Shown piece after piece: positions 8,760-17,954 of a DNA stretch of 48,198 nucleotides; position 1 is the stretch's first letter, and each line of letters begins with the position of its first letter. The position numbers and the translations under genes were made by a program. Source of the DNA: an uncultured Lachnospiraceae bacterium. Lineage in GTDB: Bacteria; Bacillota; Clostridia; Lachnospirales; Lachnospiraceae. The stretch is from positions 1 through 48,198 of the forward strand of contig CAJTYM010000001.1 of the NCBI GenBank assembly GCA_910583835.1. Reading direction: 5' to 3'. The notes under the pieces are model-generated. The model was not told the origin of the DNA. It saw nothing but the letters and a program-made list of their open reading frames with translations, and did not search any database.

Positions 8760-9164
8760 TTTCTGCTGAATCTCTTCAAGTTCTTGCTGGGATAATTCCA
8801 AATGGTTCCAGCAAAGCTTGTCCGCATTTCCATCCTGCTCATACCGGGGAATCAGATGCATATGGAAATGGAAAACCGTCTGTCCGGCTGCCTCCCCATT
8901 GTTCTGCATAATGTTCAGGCCATCGCACTGCAATGCTTCTGTCATGTGCTCAGCCAGCTTCTTGGCAAGAATCATTGCATGTCCGGCTGTCTCCTTTGGC
9001 ATCTCATAAATATTAGCATAATGTTCCTTTGGTATAATCAAAGCATGTCCCTTTGTGGCAGGGCTGATATCAAGGATTACACGGAATTCCTCATCCTCAT
9101 AAATCGTCTTAGAGGGAATCTCACCCTCGGATATTTTACAAAAAATACAGTTCGTGTCCTTCAT
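8748..9164 (-). CDS. HIT family nucleotide hydrolase/phosphoramidase
   Basis: A 138-residue histidine-triad protein. The active-site motif is FHFHMHLIPRY (His-x-His-x-His, with the central His as nucleophile), and the N-terminal CIFCKISEGEIPSKTIYED box with Cys-x-x-Cys is typical of the Hint/Hit branch. These enzymes hydrolyse AMP-lysine or dinucleotide substrates. GGAGG lies six bases before ATG 9164, which beats the upstream ATG at 9176. It follows the flavodoxin/SCP2 gene by 14 bp, suggesting co-transcription, and overlaps the murG 3' end tail to tail. Confidence 0.93.
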   Translation of the reverse strand: MKDTNCIFCKISEGEIPSKTIYEDEEFRVILDISPATKGHALIIPKEHYANIYEMPKETAGHAMILAKKLAEHMTEALQCDGLNIMQNNGEAAGQTVFHFHMHLIPRYEQDGNADKLCWNHLELSQQELEEIQQKLSL

Positions 9165-9178
9165 AATTTCCTCCATTC

Positions 9179-10171
9179 TTAACTGAAAATAAACGCCTGA
9201 TCCAACATTTTCAAAGTTTTAAAGTTGCCTTTTGCTGTCATTTCACCCGTCATAAATGCCCTCTGGAACGTCATTCTTCCGTGGACGATATTGTCCATCA
9301 CGGCAGTTGTCAGCTTCGTATATACATCAATTTTTTCGCTCTGCCCATAGTAAACGTTAACTTCATCATTTTTAATCTCCACGGACAGCGGTTTCTTCTT
9401 GCCATCAATCATAAACAGATAATTGGCAGTAAAATCGTCCTGAGGAACAAAATGAGCTTCCAGCTCCATCAGATATGCCATCTCCTCGTCCTCATCCTTC
9501 TGACCGAGCAAATCCTTAAACATGCTGCTCAATTCCTCAATATCTTCTTTCTGTTTCTTGACGTAGACATCGTCCGCAACATACTTAGATAGCTGTTCAC
9601 TCTCCTGCGGCGTCAGTTCTAATTGCTGTGTCCGCAGCACAGTCTGCCGGATTGCCTGATTGCTGTTCGGCAGACTCTTCTGTTTCTGGGATATTGTGCG
9701 GTAAAGATTCTCCGCCTTTTTCTCGATAATCACCGTATAGTCGTGATTCATCTCAAATGCCACCAAATCTTCCACATAACCACATAAGCCGCTGCAAGGC
9801 AGACCGCCCAAAAATTCCCACGCATTGGCAAGCGTAATCTCTCCTTCCCGTTCCCCATAAGTGGTGGACATGACAATCGGCTGCATATAGGTCTGGGAAA
9901 TCTTCTCCTTATCTCCGTACAGCCAGCAGGCATCCAAAAACTGCTGCATATATCCGCCGATTCCCAACCACTCTACGGTAGTCGCCAAAATAATCCCATC
10001 CGCATCTTTAATCGTCTGGGGCAGTGTCGAAATGCTGTTCTTGTCCTCATAAATATTGTAACGCTGCACTTCCACCCTCAGTTCCGTCAGCACTTCCTGC
10101 ATTTTATTCACTACATACAGAGTAGGGTCATCCAAAAGCCCTCGCCCTCCATAATAAATATTTACTTTCAT
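9179..10171 (-). CDS. Flavodoxin/NADPH-dependent FMN reductase-like protein with SCP2-type C-terminus
   Basis: A 330-residue two-part protein. Residues 1-170 are flavodoxin-like: the start MKVNIYYGGRG, the strand-loop ADGIILATTVEWLGIGGYMQQFLDA, and PIVMSTTYGE resemble FMN-binding reductases. Residues about 235-330 (NYLFMIDGKKKPLSVEIKNDEV to MTGEMTAKGNFKTLKMLDQAF) resemble SCP2 sterol-carrier domains that bind hydrophobic ligands. Start at ATG 10171 has GGAGG eight bases upstream; the longer ORF start lacks one. A probable redox protein for a hydrophobic substrate; the exact reaction is unknown. Co-transcribed with the HIT gene. Confidence 0.82.
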   Translation of the reverse strand: MKVNIYYGGRGLLDDPTLYVVNKMQEVLTELRVEVQRYNIYEDKNSISTLPQTIKDADGIILATTVEWLGIGGYMQQFLDACWLYGDKEKISQTYMQPIVMSTTYGEREGEITLANAWEFLGGLPCSGLCGYVEDLVAFEMNHDYTVIIEKKAENLYRTISQKQKSLPNSNQAIRQTVLRTQQLELTPQESEQLSKYVADDVYVKKQKEDIEELSSMFKDLLGQKDEDEEMAYLMELEAHFVPQDDFTANYLFMIDGKKKPLSVEIKNDEVNVYYGQSEKIDVYTKLTTAVMDNIVHGRMTFQRAFMTGEMTAKGNFKTLKMLDQAFIFS

Positions 10172-10270
10172 ACCAAAAGCCTCCAAACATTTCAATATCT
10201 CTAGTATATAAATTTTCGCAGATAAAGTCAACAATTCTCATAAAAAGCAAATCTGGATGAAAAGCAAATC

Positions 10271-10291
10271 CGGAGCCAAAAAATGGCTCCG
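10271..10291 (-). terminator. Terminator after the fibronectin-III protein gene
   Basis: CGGAGCC (10271-10277) and GGCTCCG (10285-10291) form a 7-bp GC-rich stem. It lies 21 bp past the stop of the FN3 gene. The T-tract on the minus strand is weak. Confidence 0.6.
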
Positions 10292-10312
10292 AATCCTATC
10301 ATAACACTATAC

Positions 10313-13099
10313 TTATTTTACTTTGGCTGATTTCACTGCAGAGAATCCAGATACCATATCTTCCCCAAGACCGTTGCTGTATACCGCCTTAAGTTTATAA
10401 TAATATGTCTTCTTGGATTTGAGCTTTTTGTCTTTAAACGTTGTCTTTGTCGTAGTGCCTACCAGCGTAAATCCTTTCTTTTTGGAGGTTGAACGGTAAA
10501 CGAGGTATTTCTTTGCTCCCGCCGCTTTGTTGAAAGTAACTGTCGCGCTCTTCTTGCCTGCTTTCACTTTCTTCATCTTGGGCGCTTTTTTCGCTACGCC
10601 GGAGATTGATGCAGATGCTGACTGGCTTGCGCCATAGCTTTGCGCTGTGTAAACGCTGCCTGTGGTGGCATCCTTCAGTTCACAATACGCAATTACATAA
10701 TAATTGTAAGTCACATCACTCTGGGGACCATACGTTTCAACATCATATTTATAAGCATTTCCCTTATCATCATATATCGGACGGTGGTAACTATAAGCGA
10801 AATCCGTCACAGATGTCCCAGGAATTTTATCCGTGGAAACATAGGTATCATATGGGCTATGGTATGCCAGCTTCTGAGCAGCTTCATAGTCCTGCTGCAG
10901 TTTCGTTGTGGTATTGCTGCCTAAGGTATAATAATAATTATCCGTAAGGCTGGCAGCCTTAAACACACGTATATCTACCGTATCTTCATATCCATCATAA
11001 GAATACGTCTTAGTATCTGCATTATATTCTGCAGAAGAATCAGCCGTACGGAATACCCTGTAATAAGCTGCTCCGCTTACCGGCTTCCAGGAAACAGTAA
11101 TGCCATTCGCCGAAGCTTTCGCTTTCACGCCGGTAACTGCTGCCATACGCCCCCTCACATATACGGTAGACGAACGGGAATACTTATTGCCGCTGTATGC
11201 GCGAATCCTATATTGCACTTCTCTTCCCAAGGGGGAAGCCGGCAAGGTATAGGTCGTTGCCTTAGCGCCCGCTTTTTTCAGTGTCACCCACACATCCTTT
11301 GTGTCATCGTATCTTTCAATCAGGTAACCTTTTGCCTGCGGAACCGGATACCAGGCAATGCTCATCTTGCCATTTTTAGGATTCTGTGCCTGTTTATAAA
11401 CAGTTACATACGAACTCATGCTGAATGTTGCACTTACCTCAGCGCCGGCAGAGTCCTCCGTAAAGTATAATTTCTTTCCCTTTACAAGCTTGTACGCTTT
11501 CACACGGTAGCTGTAATATCCTGCCGTCAGTTTCTTATCTGTAAAGGAGGCCGATTTCTTTTTCAGGCTCTTGACAAGTTCATATTTGCTGAAATTGTAG
11601 TTCTCTCCAGATTTAACGGTATTGCTCTCGGAAGAACCGGCGCTGCGGTAAATATCATACCCGGCAGCAGAAGAAACCTTCTTCCATGTCAGTTTAATCG
11701 CAGACTTACCGGAAGTGCGGGCTTTCAGATTCATCGCTGCCGTCCCCGTCTCCACAGTCTTATAGCTATAATCTCCATATGCATACTTCTTGGTATCAAC
11801 ATTATAAAAATAAGCGCGTACCCTGTATGTATACTTCGTATTCTTTGTCAGGCCGGTATCCTTAAACCTGCTGTCTATCGTGGTAGTCAGATTCTGGTAT
11901 TTGCCCTTGCCCTCTTTCCTTTCAATCTGAAAACCGGTGTAGCTGCCATTGTTCGCTGACAAGCTCAATGTTATGCCTTTGTCAAAAATTTCGGTTGAGA
12001 TATTCGTTACTTCCGCTACCGGCGCTTTCACCTGTACTACATTGGAGTAAGCCCCCTGCATACCATACCAGAATGCATATGCGCGCACATAATAGGTAAC
12101 TCCCGGCTTCATATTGCCATAGGAAATAACATCGTCATCATAACTATAATAAACGTCTGCAACCTTCTCATCAAATGCCTGGCTGGCAGAATACTCGTAG
12201 CGCACGGATACCCCTTCCTGGACTGCCGAATGAGAAAATACAAAACCAGAAGACGTCATCTCTTTAACGGCAAGTCCCTGTATTGCCGGAACCGTCGGGG
12301 CTGTCCATCTGACACTGACTGCCGTGCCGTAAGTCTTAACCTCATTATCGTTCTCATCATAAGTATAAGCATACGGCCTTAGCGTAAAGGTGTATGTCAC
12401 ACCAGATACCAAATCATATTTACCAGTCCTACTGTCGTAAAAATTGTCACTGTCGATACCATCTCCAGAATAAAAGTAGGAACGGCTATATACTACAGAA
12501 CCCGTATTGGATGCCGTTACTGACAACTCAACATCTTCATAATCAGTACCTGTGTAGGACAGGTAAAAATATGTATAACTTGAATGCTGCTCTGCCTGAA
12601 TACTCGGAGTCGTGATTGTGGGGACTGCCGTTGCCTGCGCTACCGGCTGCTGCTCTCCTGTACCTGGCTGTTCCTCTGTCCCAGCCATCATTTCCTTCGC
12701 TTCTGCAGACATCTCCTGCACATTCATCTCTGCCTGAGACGCCTCTTCCTGCTGAACTTCTGTTTCTGCCCCTTGCTGCTCCCCTGTCTGCACTGCTGTC
12801 TTCTGCTGCTCTTCTTCTGGCTGAGCTTCTTGCCCTTCTGCCTCTGTCTGAGCCTCTTGTTCTTCTGCCTCTGTCTGGGCCTCTTGTTCTTCCGCCTGAG
12901 TTTCCTGCTGCTCCTCTGCTTGCGGCTGAGCCGTTTCCTGCCAAACCGCATACGGTAACTGTTCTGTCATCTTTGCAGTTTCCGCTTCCATAACATTCTC
13001 CTGTGGCTGTGCCGCCATGGCTGGCACAACATCAGAAAATACCAACATGAAGCCAAGAGAACCAGCCAACACACGTTTGAAAAACTCTGGTCTTTTCAT
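10313..13099 (-). CDS. Large secreted fibronectin type III repeat protein
   Basis: A 928-residue exported protein. It has a signal peptide (about 1-31, ending AMAA), then a Glu/Gln/Ala-rich low-complexity region (about 40-150, with EEQEAQTEAE units). Several fibronectin III-like domains follow with recurring signatures such as SGKSAIKLTWKKVSSAAGYD, YRVFRTA and TKYTYRVRAYFY. It ends with the lysine-rich FN3 unit KKAPKMKKVKAGKKSATVTF and no sortase motif or transmembrane anchor. Start at ATG 13099 is 11 bases after GGAG; the in-frame GTG upstream overlaps that site. It lies downstream of the tad operon in the same direction (112-bp gap). Likely extracellular matrix or surface adhesion role. Confidence 0.88.
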   Translation of the reverse strand: MKRPEFFKRVLAGSLGFMLVFSDVVPAMAAQPQENVMEAETAKMTEQLPYAVWQETAQPQAEEQQETQAEEQEAQTEAEEQEAQTEAEGQEAQPEEEQQKTAVQTGEQQGAETEVQQEEASQAEMNVQEMSAEAKEMMAGTEEQPGTGEQQPVAQATAVPTITTPSIQAEQHSSYTYFYLSYTGTDYEDVELSVTASNTGSVVYSRSYFYSGDGIDSDNFYDSRTGKYDLVSGVTYTFTLRPYAYTYDENDNEVKTYGTAVSVRWTAPTVPAIQGLAVKEMTSSGFVFSHSAVQEGVSVRYEYSASQAFDEKVADVYYSYDDDVISYGNMKPGVTYYVRAYAFWYGMQGAYSNVVQVKAPVAEVTNISTEIFDKGITLSLSANNGSYTGFQIERKEGKGKYQNLTTTIDSRFKDTGLTKNTKYTYRVRAYFYNVDTKKYAYGDYSYKTVETGTAAMNLKARTSGKSAIKLTWKKVSSAAGYDIYRSAGSSESNTVKSGENYNFSKYELVKSLKKKSASFTDKKLTAGYYSYRVKAYKLVKGKKLYFTEDSAGAEVSATFSMSSYVTVYKQAQNPKNGKMSIAWYPVPQAKGYLIERYDDTKDVWVTLKKAGAKATTYTLPASPLGREVQYRIRAYSGNKYSRSSTVYVRGRMAAVTGVKAKASANGITVSWKPVSGAAYYRVFRTADSSAEYNADTKTYSYDGYEDTVDIRVFKAASLTDNYYYTLGSNTTTKLQQDYEAAQKLAYHSPYDTYVSTDKIPGTSVTDFAYSYHRPIYDDKGNAYKYDVETYGPQSDVTYNYYVIAYCELKDATTGSVYTAQSYGASQSASASISGVAKKAPKMKKVKAGKKSATVTFNKAAGAKKYLVYRSTSKKKGFTLVGTTTKTTFKDKKLKSKKTYYYKLKAVYSNGLGEDMVSGFSAVKSAKVK

Positions 13100-13210
13100 A
13101 AATCTACACACTCCTTTGTTGTAAAATTTTAATAATAATTAATCATTATTCCTCGGAAAGTATAGTACTTTCTCCAAATATTGTCAAATCTCTATCTTTT
13201 TTTTCGGAAA

Positions 13211-14491
13211 TTATAAGAAAATATATTCTTCCACACCGAAACGAATCCTGTCGTCCGGCTTTAATTCCTGGGGTTGATGATACTCTAAAGCTATATCATT
13301 TAAGTATGTTCCGTTGGTGGAATTAAGGTCTTCAATAAAATATTTTTTTCCCTGATATGAAATTCTGGCATGAAGGCGGCTGACCCCCTCTGCTAAAATT
13401 ACGCCAGATACCTGAGCGCTGTTTTTTCCCAGAAGAAATTCCTCACCCTCGACCAGAATGTCCTCACAGGAATGCACCCCTTTGTACACTAACTTTCCCA
13501 AAGGCTCTTTTTGCCTGGCGTCCAAAATCTCCGTGGGATGCGAAGGAATACCTGGTTCTTCTGCAAAATTTACCTTCACTTCTTTTGCAGCTTTCGGCAA
13601 ACCGGCAAAGACTTCCGGTCTATGCCCTTTTTTGCCCATTTTTCCAGAAAATACAGCTTTATCCTCTTGTATCTTTTTCCCTTTCAATTCTGCTTTTTCA
13701 AAGATGCGTGCAAACATTCTGCTCAATCCCGGTAAATACTTTCCAATTGCCTCCTTAAACTGCATTTTGCAGTTTTCCAGCTTTTGCTGCCACGCCCTTT
13801 GCTGCCACGCCTCTTTCGGCAAACTTCCTCTTTCATCTATTTTTTTTCTTTGTATTTCTTTCTCTGAGTCTCTGCCTTTGTTGGACTCCACCGCATTTTC
13901 CCCCATGTTATCTCCAGAATCTTTGGGCAATTTCTCCTCTGCAGAAATATGCCCCTTTTCTAGAGCAGCTTTCAGCATTTGCCCTATATTGGCATTACAC
14001 CCAGCACTAAGCTGATATACATGGTAACCCAGCTCCACTGCTTCCTTATCCTGATGGTCTAGTTTGCGCAAAAGCTGTTCCATACATGCTTCAAATGCCT
14101 CCGGCGGATTCTTGTCCTGGAATGGAAGGTAGGTAAACTGCAAGCTGCTATCTTGCAAATTAACATAGATAAACTCCAGTTCCAGACAGAGACCTCCTTC
14201 CCGCAGCAGATATTCCGGCAAATCTGTACATACACTGTGGACAGCATAAAGAAATTGCCGTAATGTCTCATGACCAATCTTTTTGCCAGCAAAATAATCT
14301 CCTAACTGCTGTTTCCCACTGATGTCATACAGGTACCGACATTTTCCCTCTGAAAAAACGGTCTGCAGGTGCAGAAGACCGGGAATGGCGTGCTTTTCCA
14401 ACATCTGCAGTTCATATGGTTCCAACGGCTGTCCTTGTTCTTCAATACACATATAACTTCTGCTCAAATTCTTCCTGTAGGTTACTTCCAT
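13211..14491 (-). CDS. DUF6382-type protein with C-terminal FHA domain
   Basis: A 426-residue cytoplasmic protein. The N-terminal 180 residues (MEVTYRKNLSRSYMCIEEQG, ... LLRKLDHQDKEAVELGYHVY) match the DUF6382 region known beside clostridial tad genes. A basic, disordered linker follows. The last 95 residues are a forkhead-associated domain that binds phosphothreonine: it has LGKNSAQVSG, SRLHARI and the DLNSTNGTYLND loop. GGAGG six bases before ATG 14491 sets the start. As the last tad-operon gene it probably links Ser/Thr kinase signalling to pilus assembly (inference from FHA function and position). Confidence 0.85.
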   Translation of the reverse strand: MEVTYRKNLSRSYMCIEEQGQPLEPYELQMLEKHAIPGLLHLQTVFSEGKCRYLYDISGKQQLGDYFAGKKIGHETLRQFLYAVHSVCTDLPEYLLREGGLCLELEFIYVNLQDSSLQFTYLPFQDKNPPEAFEACMEQLLRKLDHQDKEAVELGYHVYQLSAGCNANIGQMLKAALEKGHISAEEKLPKDSGDNMGENAVESNKGRDSEKEIQRKKIDERGSLPKEAWQQRAWQQKLENCKMQFKEAIGKYLPGLSRMFARIFEKAELKGKKIQEDKAVFSGKMGKKGHRPEVFAGLPKAAKEVKVNFAEEPGIPSHPTEILDARQKEPLGKLVYKGVHSCEDILVEGEEFLLGKNSAQVSGVILAEGVSRLHARISYQGKKYFIEDLNSTNGTYLNDIALEYHQPQELKPDDRIRFGVEEYIFL

Positions 14492-14553
14492 ATCATTCCT
14501 CCATTTTTGTGATAACCTGTTCTGCTGCCCAACATTCCTGTTTACGTTTATTT

Positions 14554-14763
14554 TCATAGAAATGTATCAACGATATCTCCCAGCAGTTCCAGTTTGCGGA
14601 ACTTTTTTGCCGGATGAAATTCCTGCCACATCTCCTGCTTCTGCACAAGTTCCACCGTTTCACCATAGAGTGTAATTCCTGTCTCGACTATCCACATAAT
14701 GCACAGCAGAACAAGGGGGACAATGACTGCCGCCTCTACCGTTAAGCTGCCCTTGATTTTCAT
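14554..14763 (-). CDS. TadE-like minor pilin
   Basis: A 69-residue protein with the classic class III signal/transmembrane segment of TadE-like pseudopilins: MKIKGSLTVEAAVIVPLVLL, followed by a short periplasm-side tail. The prepilin peptidase is expected to cut before the hydrophobic stretch. A longer in-frame ORF reaching 15231 is only a shadow of the prepilin peptidase gene, since its first 150 residues look unlike any protein and overlap that gene in another frame. GGAG lies about 18 bases before ATG 14763, unusually far, so an alternative start codon slightly upstream is possible. Confidence 0.75.
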   Translation of the reverse strand: MKIKGSLTVEAAVIVPLVLLCIMWIVETGITLYGETVELVQKQEMWQEFHPAKKFRKLELLGDIVDTFL

Positions 14764-14798
14764 AAAATTAATTTTTTCTGGTCTCCTTAAACACATAT

Positions 14799-15218
14799 TC
14801 ACGCACCCCCACACAACATGACAACATACGACAGCAAAAGGAACGGCACAAAAGCAATTTCGTCTTTTCTCTTTTTCTTCCTGAAAGCCAGAAGGCCCAA
14901 AGACCACAGTGCAGACAGCAGAAGTCCTGTCATAAGCAGCACCAGATTTGCATATCCGCCCAAATATACCCCTGTCACCACCAGCAAAATCCCATCCCCC
15001 ATACCCACGCTTCCCTGCGTGGCAGCGCTGATTAAGAGCATGAACGCACCAGGGAGCATTCCGCATAAAATACTGTAAATGGAACATACCGGGACAAACA
15101 GGTGCAGAATCACCCCGCCAATCCCAAACATAAGAATATAGATAATGGTCAGCTGTCGATGTCTTACATCTTCCAGGCTGCATAATCCCAAAAGTCCTAA
15201 TACAATTAATTTGTTCAT
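14799..15218 (-). CDS. Prepilin peptidase, A24 family (TadV/CpaA-like)
   Basis: A 139-residue polytopic membrane aspartic peptidase that processes Flp/TadE prepilins. The two catalytic aspartates are visible in LEDVRHRQLT (after the first helix) and GMGDGILLV. It lacks the N-methylating domain, as in TadV/CpaA. ATG 15218 overlaps the previous gene's stop as ATGA and has GGAGG six bases upstream, so translation is coupled. Neighbours on both sides encode TadE-like substrates. Confidence 0.88.
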   Translation of the reverse strand: MNKLIVLGLLGLCSLEDVRHRQLTIIYILMFGIGGVILHLFVPVCSIYSILCGMLPGAFMLLISAATQGSVGMGDGILLVVTGVYLGGYANLVLLMTGLLLSALWSLGLLAFRKKKRKDEIAFVPFLLLSYVVMLCGGA

Positions 15219-16054
15219 TGTTTTCCTCCACATCGGGAACATGGTCCCTTTCCCCCAGTCTGTGATTTTTTCACCATATAGATGGTTCGTTTTAACCCAC
15301 TGCAGTCGATACGGTAATGGTAACAGTCTCCCTTGGCAGCTACATAGACAATACTTCCCACACCCTCGCCCTTGGCACAATGACCACATGGGGCATAGGA
15401 ACGTCCTCCCTTATTCAATGCAGAGACTTTTACAGGTTTGACAGACAGCTTTAAATGCGAGCACTCCCGGCTCTCGTGGTAGACGCTCTGGGTTGGCGTC
15501 ACAAACACCCACGTTTCCCCCTTACTGTCCGCTCCTCGATTCTGATAGCCCGTCCAGCGGTGAATCCGGCATTTATCTGATATTTTCATTGCGTTGATGC
15601 TGAAAAAACAAATAGGGAATTTTATCTGGTACGTTACAGATGCGTCTACATACGATTCATCCACGTCTGTGTCCTCCCAGGAAAATCCGGCAATACCGCC
15701 CTTTATCCGGGACAGAGGACATCTCTGCACTGCCAGTTCTTTATAAAACGCTGCCTTGGTGAGCGTTTCCACCTGTTGGGGCGTCTTTTCTCTCAGCAAA
15801 GCCGTATCGGCTACCGCCAAATCCAATGAATTCCCCACAATATACTGCACTTGCATCATCAGAAACAGCGACAAAATGGTTGCCGCAGCAAACAGGAACA
15901 GGGGCAGGACCAAGGCGGCTTCCAATGTCAGGGCCCCCTTAGGGAGAGCATGGAAAAGTGCCTCCCACGAGAGATTTTCTCCACTACTTTTTCCTTTTAT
16001 ATAAATTTGCCTGAGAGAGATTTCATTCCTTTCCTTCCTTGATTTACGAGGCAC
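15215..16054 (-). CDS. TadE-like protein with Cys/His-rich C-terminal repeats
   Basis: A 279-residue protein. Residues about 38-70 carry the TadE-like segment GALTLEAALVLPLFLFAAAT. The C-terminal 110 residues hold two related units: VFVTPTQSVYHESRECSHL... YAPCGHC and VYVAAKGDCYHYRIDCSGL... PCSRCGG. Each has a YH-x(3-4)-C box followed by a C-x-x-C pair, which suggests metal binding or disulfides outside the cell. GTG 16054 is the likely start, with AAGGAGGG nine bases upstream. Such a tail on a TadE protein is unusual; it may be a pilus-tip or wall-contact module (inference). Confidence 0.82.
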   Translation of the reverse strand: MPRKSRKERNEISLRQIYIKGKSSGENLSWEALFHALPKGALTLEAALVLPLFLFAAATILSLFLMMQVQYIVGNSLDLAVADTALLREKTPQQVETLTKAAFYKELAVQRCPLSRIKGGIAGFSWEDTDVDESYVDASVTYQIKFPICFFSINAMKISDKCRIHRWTGYQNRGADSKGETWVFVTPTQSVYHESRECSHLKLSVKPVKVSALNKGGRSYAPCGHCAKGEGVGSIVYVAAKGDCYHYRIDCSGLKRTIYMVKKSQTGGKGPCSRCGGKQ

Positions 16055-16082
16055 TTTTTCACACCCTCCTTACGAGTCAGAT

Positions 16083-17714
16083 TTACTGCAAATAGGTACA
16101 TTCGCTAATCTTGCGGAAATGATACGTTCCGTCTTTTATCCTGCGGACCGTGGCAAAGCCAAGGAACAAGGATTCTGCCGCATAAAGCCCTTCTGCCTGC
16201 ACACCGTGAATCTGGCAGTCCATGCGAAATCCTGGCTCTTTCAGCGCAATATTGCGCTCTATGACATCCATCGCCCGATATGCCAAGGTATCCTCAGCTA
16301 CCAGCAGCAGCAAAATCTGCAGATACTGTCGGTAATTAAGCCCCTCTTTGCGGTTCTTCGTTTTCTCCTCTTTATCTGCTACCAATTTTTCTCCCAGGGA
16401 CACATCGCTCTGCCAGTCAGAGATTGCTTTCACCAGCGGGACACTTCCCCCGGACAGCAGACAGCGCACATCGAGAATGCTCTCAATATAACTCCACGCC
16501 AGCAAAATGCCAATCTGCACTGCCTGAATTAAAGGGGCAAGCCCGGTAAAACCGACAGCCGCCGTGGCAATTTCCAACGCAAGCGCCTGTTTTTGCCCAT
16601 CCTGCATAATGGTCATAAAATTTCCCGCTTCCCGAATCAGCAGCAATTCTTTGACCGTTTTTTCCAGATTTTCATAATCAGAATCTTTTCCCGCTATGCA
16701 ATATTCCAGTTCATACTCCAGCGCATGATTTTCACTTCCCTTTTCCCCCGCGCCACTCCCACAGGAAAAATAACGGTTTAGATACTGCAGAAACCATAAC
16801 TTGTCCAAACTGCCGCCCTTTGGCAGCTGCCAATTCCCTTGCGCTATCTTACGGTTTCCAAGCGTATCGGAAAGAGGAATTGTTTTAGCGGAAATTTCCG
16901 AAGGGTTTTCCACAACCAAGGCAAGCGTCATGGAATTTTTCAACACATCTACGGAATCCACTGGATTTTCCGGCAGGTTTTTGCCGGTTTTTGCGCCCGC
17001 CTTACCTGAGGGGACTGTTTTAGCCGTTTGCTTACTTTCCTTTTCCGATAAAGATAACGATGCTTTTGGCCTTTCCTTTTCTGGTGAAACAGCTGCATCC
17101 GTCTTCTTTTCCTTTTCTATTTCATCCGCTTTTGTCATCGCATTCTTGGCAGAATTCCACTGTTGCTGATGAGTTTCGCTTTCCTCAGCCAACTCCTTGC
17201 CCTTTTGGGCTGTCGCCTGTAACGCTTGCGCGGTGCCTGCCGCAAGCTGTGCCTGGATTGCTGCACATGCTTGCTTTTGGAAAACGGCTCCGCCATCATC
17301 GGTTGCCAGGGTATACCCTGTAAACTGCAGATTCTTTAATGCCATCTGGTAAAAACCCATTCCTTTCTGCGCCAGAACAGCTTCCTCCATCCTATGCCCT
17401 TCCAACAGCGCCAAATCCAGTTCCCCGGAATCATTGCCCCCATCAAGAAACAGCAGTCCGTAATCCCGCCACAATTCCGGCTGGTACTCTCCAAATGCAG
17501 ACTCCAATTCCAGGAGAAGGCTGCGTGCGGCAATCTCATCCAATGCCTGCACCCGCGCAGCTTCCAGTAAAGAAAAAAGCAGCGAAAATACCATTGTCAT
17601 AACCAATGCAAGAAATAAGGTAATGCTCCCGCTCGCCTTTCCATACCGAGAACAGCCTCCGTGCTTTAGCTTGAGCTTGAATTTCAGCTTTTGTACGCCA
17701 GTTTTTCTTTCCAT
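16083..17714 (-). CDS. DUF5702-type Tad pilus-locus protein
   Basis: A 543-residue protein with one N-terminal membrane helix (GSITLFLALVMTMVFSLLFSLL, about 25-47) followed by AARVQALDEIAARSLLLELESAFGEYQP, the recognisable start of DUF5702 proteins found in clostridial tad clusters. A Lys/Ser/Glu-rich segment lies in the middle (about 180-245), then a helical C-terminal half. Probably anchored in the membrane with its bulk outside, playing the part of TadG-like minor pilins. It sits directly after the Flp pilin gene. Confidence 0.82.
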   Translation of the reverse strand: MERKTGVQKLKFKLKLKHGGCSRYGKASGSITLFLALVMTMVFSLLFSLLEAARVQALDEIAARSLLLELESAFGEYQPELWRDYGLLFLDGGNDSGELDLALLEGHRMEEAVLAQKGMGFYQMALKNLQFTGYTLATDDGGAVFQKQACAAIQAQLAAGTAQALQATAQKGKELAEESETHQQQWNSAKNAMTKADEIEKEKKTDAAVSPEKERPKASLSLSEKESKQTAKTVPSGKAGAKTGKNLPENPVDSVDVLKNSMTLALVVENPSEISAKTIPLSDTLGNRKIAQGNWQLPKGGSLDKLWFLQYLNRYFSCGSGAGEKGSENHALEYELEYCIAGKDSDYENLEKTVKELLLIREAGNFMTIMQDGQKQALALEIATAAVGFTGLAPLIQAVQIGILLAWSYIESILDVRCLLSGGSVPLVKAISDWQSDVSLGEKLVADKEEKTKNRKEGLNYRQYLQILLLLVAEDTLAYRAMDVIERNIALKEPGFRMDCQIHGVQAEGLYAAESLFLGFATVRRIKDGTYHFRKISECTYLQ

Positions 17715-17732
17715 TATCCGCCCCCACTATTT

Positions 17733-17900
17733 TTATACTTTGCCCGCCTGTTTCGTTATTTTATCTAAGATTTTGTTTACCAAACTAGTAATCTGCTCCT
17801 TAAACAACAGTGCAAGGCTTATTAAAATCACGATAATCAAAATAACCTCCACCACTCCCATTCCATCTTCTTCCGTCAAAAAATTTCTAAATTCCTGCAT
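17733..17900 (-). CDS. Flp-type pilin (Flp1-like)
   Basis: A 55-residue protein read directly from the minus strand: MQEFRNFLTEEDGMGVVEVI, then a hydrophobic helix and the tail FKEQITSLVNKILDKITK. The GMGVVEVI segment matches the cleavage and +5 Glu region of Flp/type IVb pilins, here Flp1-like. The ribosome site AAGGAG is five bases upstream of the ATG. It lies between tadC and the DUF5702 gene, the usual place. This is the likely major pilin polymerised by the Tad machinery. Confidence 0.88.
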   Translation of the reverse strand: MQEFRNFLTEEDGMGVVEVILIIVILISLALLFKEQITSLVNKILDKITKQAGKV

Positions 17901-17954
17901 AAATGCTCCTTTCCTGGCAGCTAATTGCTGCCACTTCTATAATATGTAACAGTT

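Noticed and set aside
14764..15231. N-terminal extension of the TadE-like ORF
   Set aside because: Overlaps the prepilin peptidase in another frame and is unlike any protein; TadE starts at 14763.
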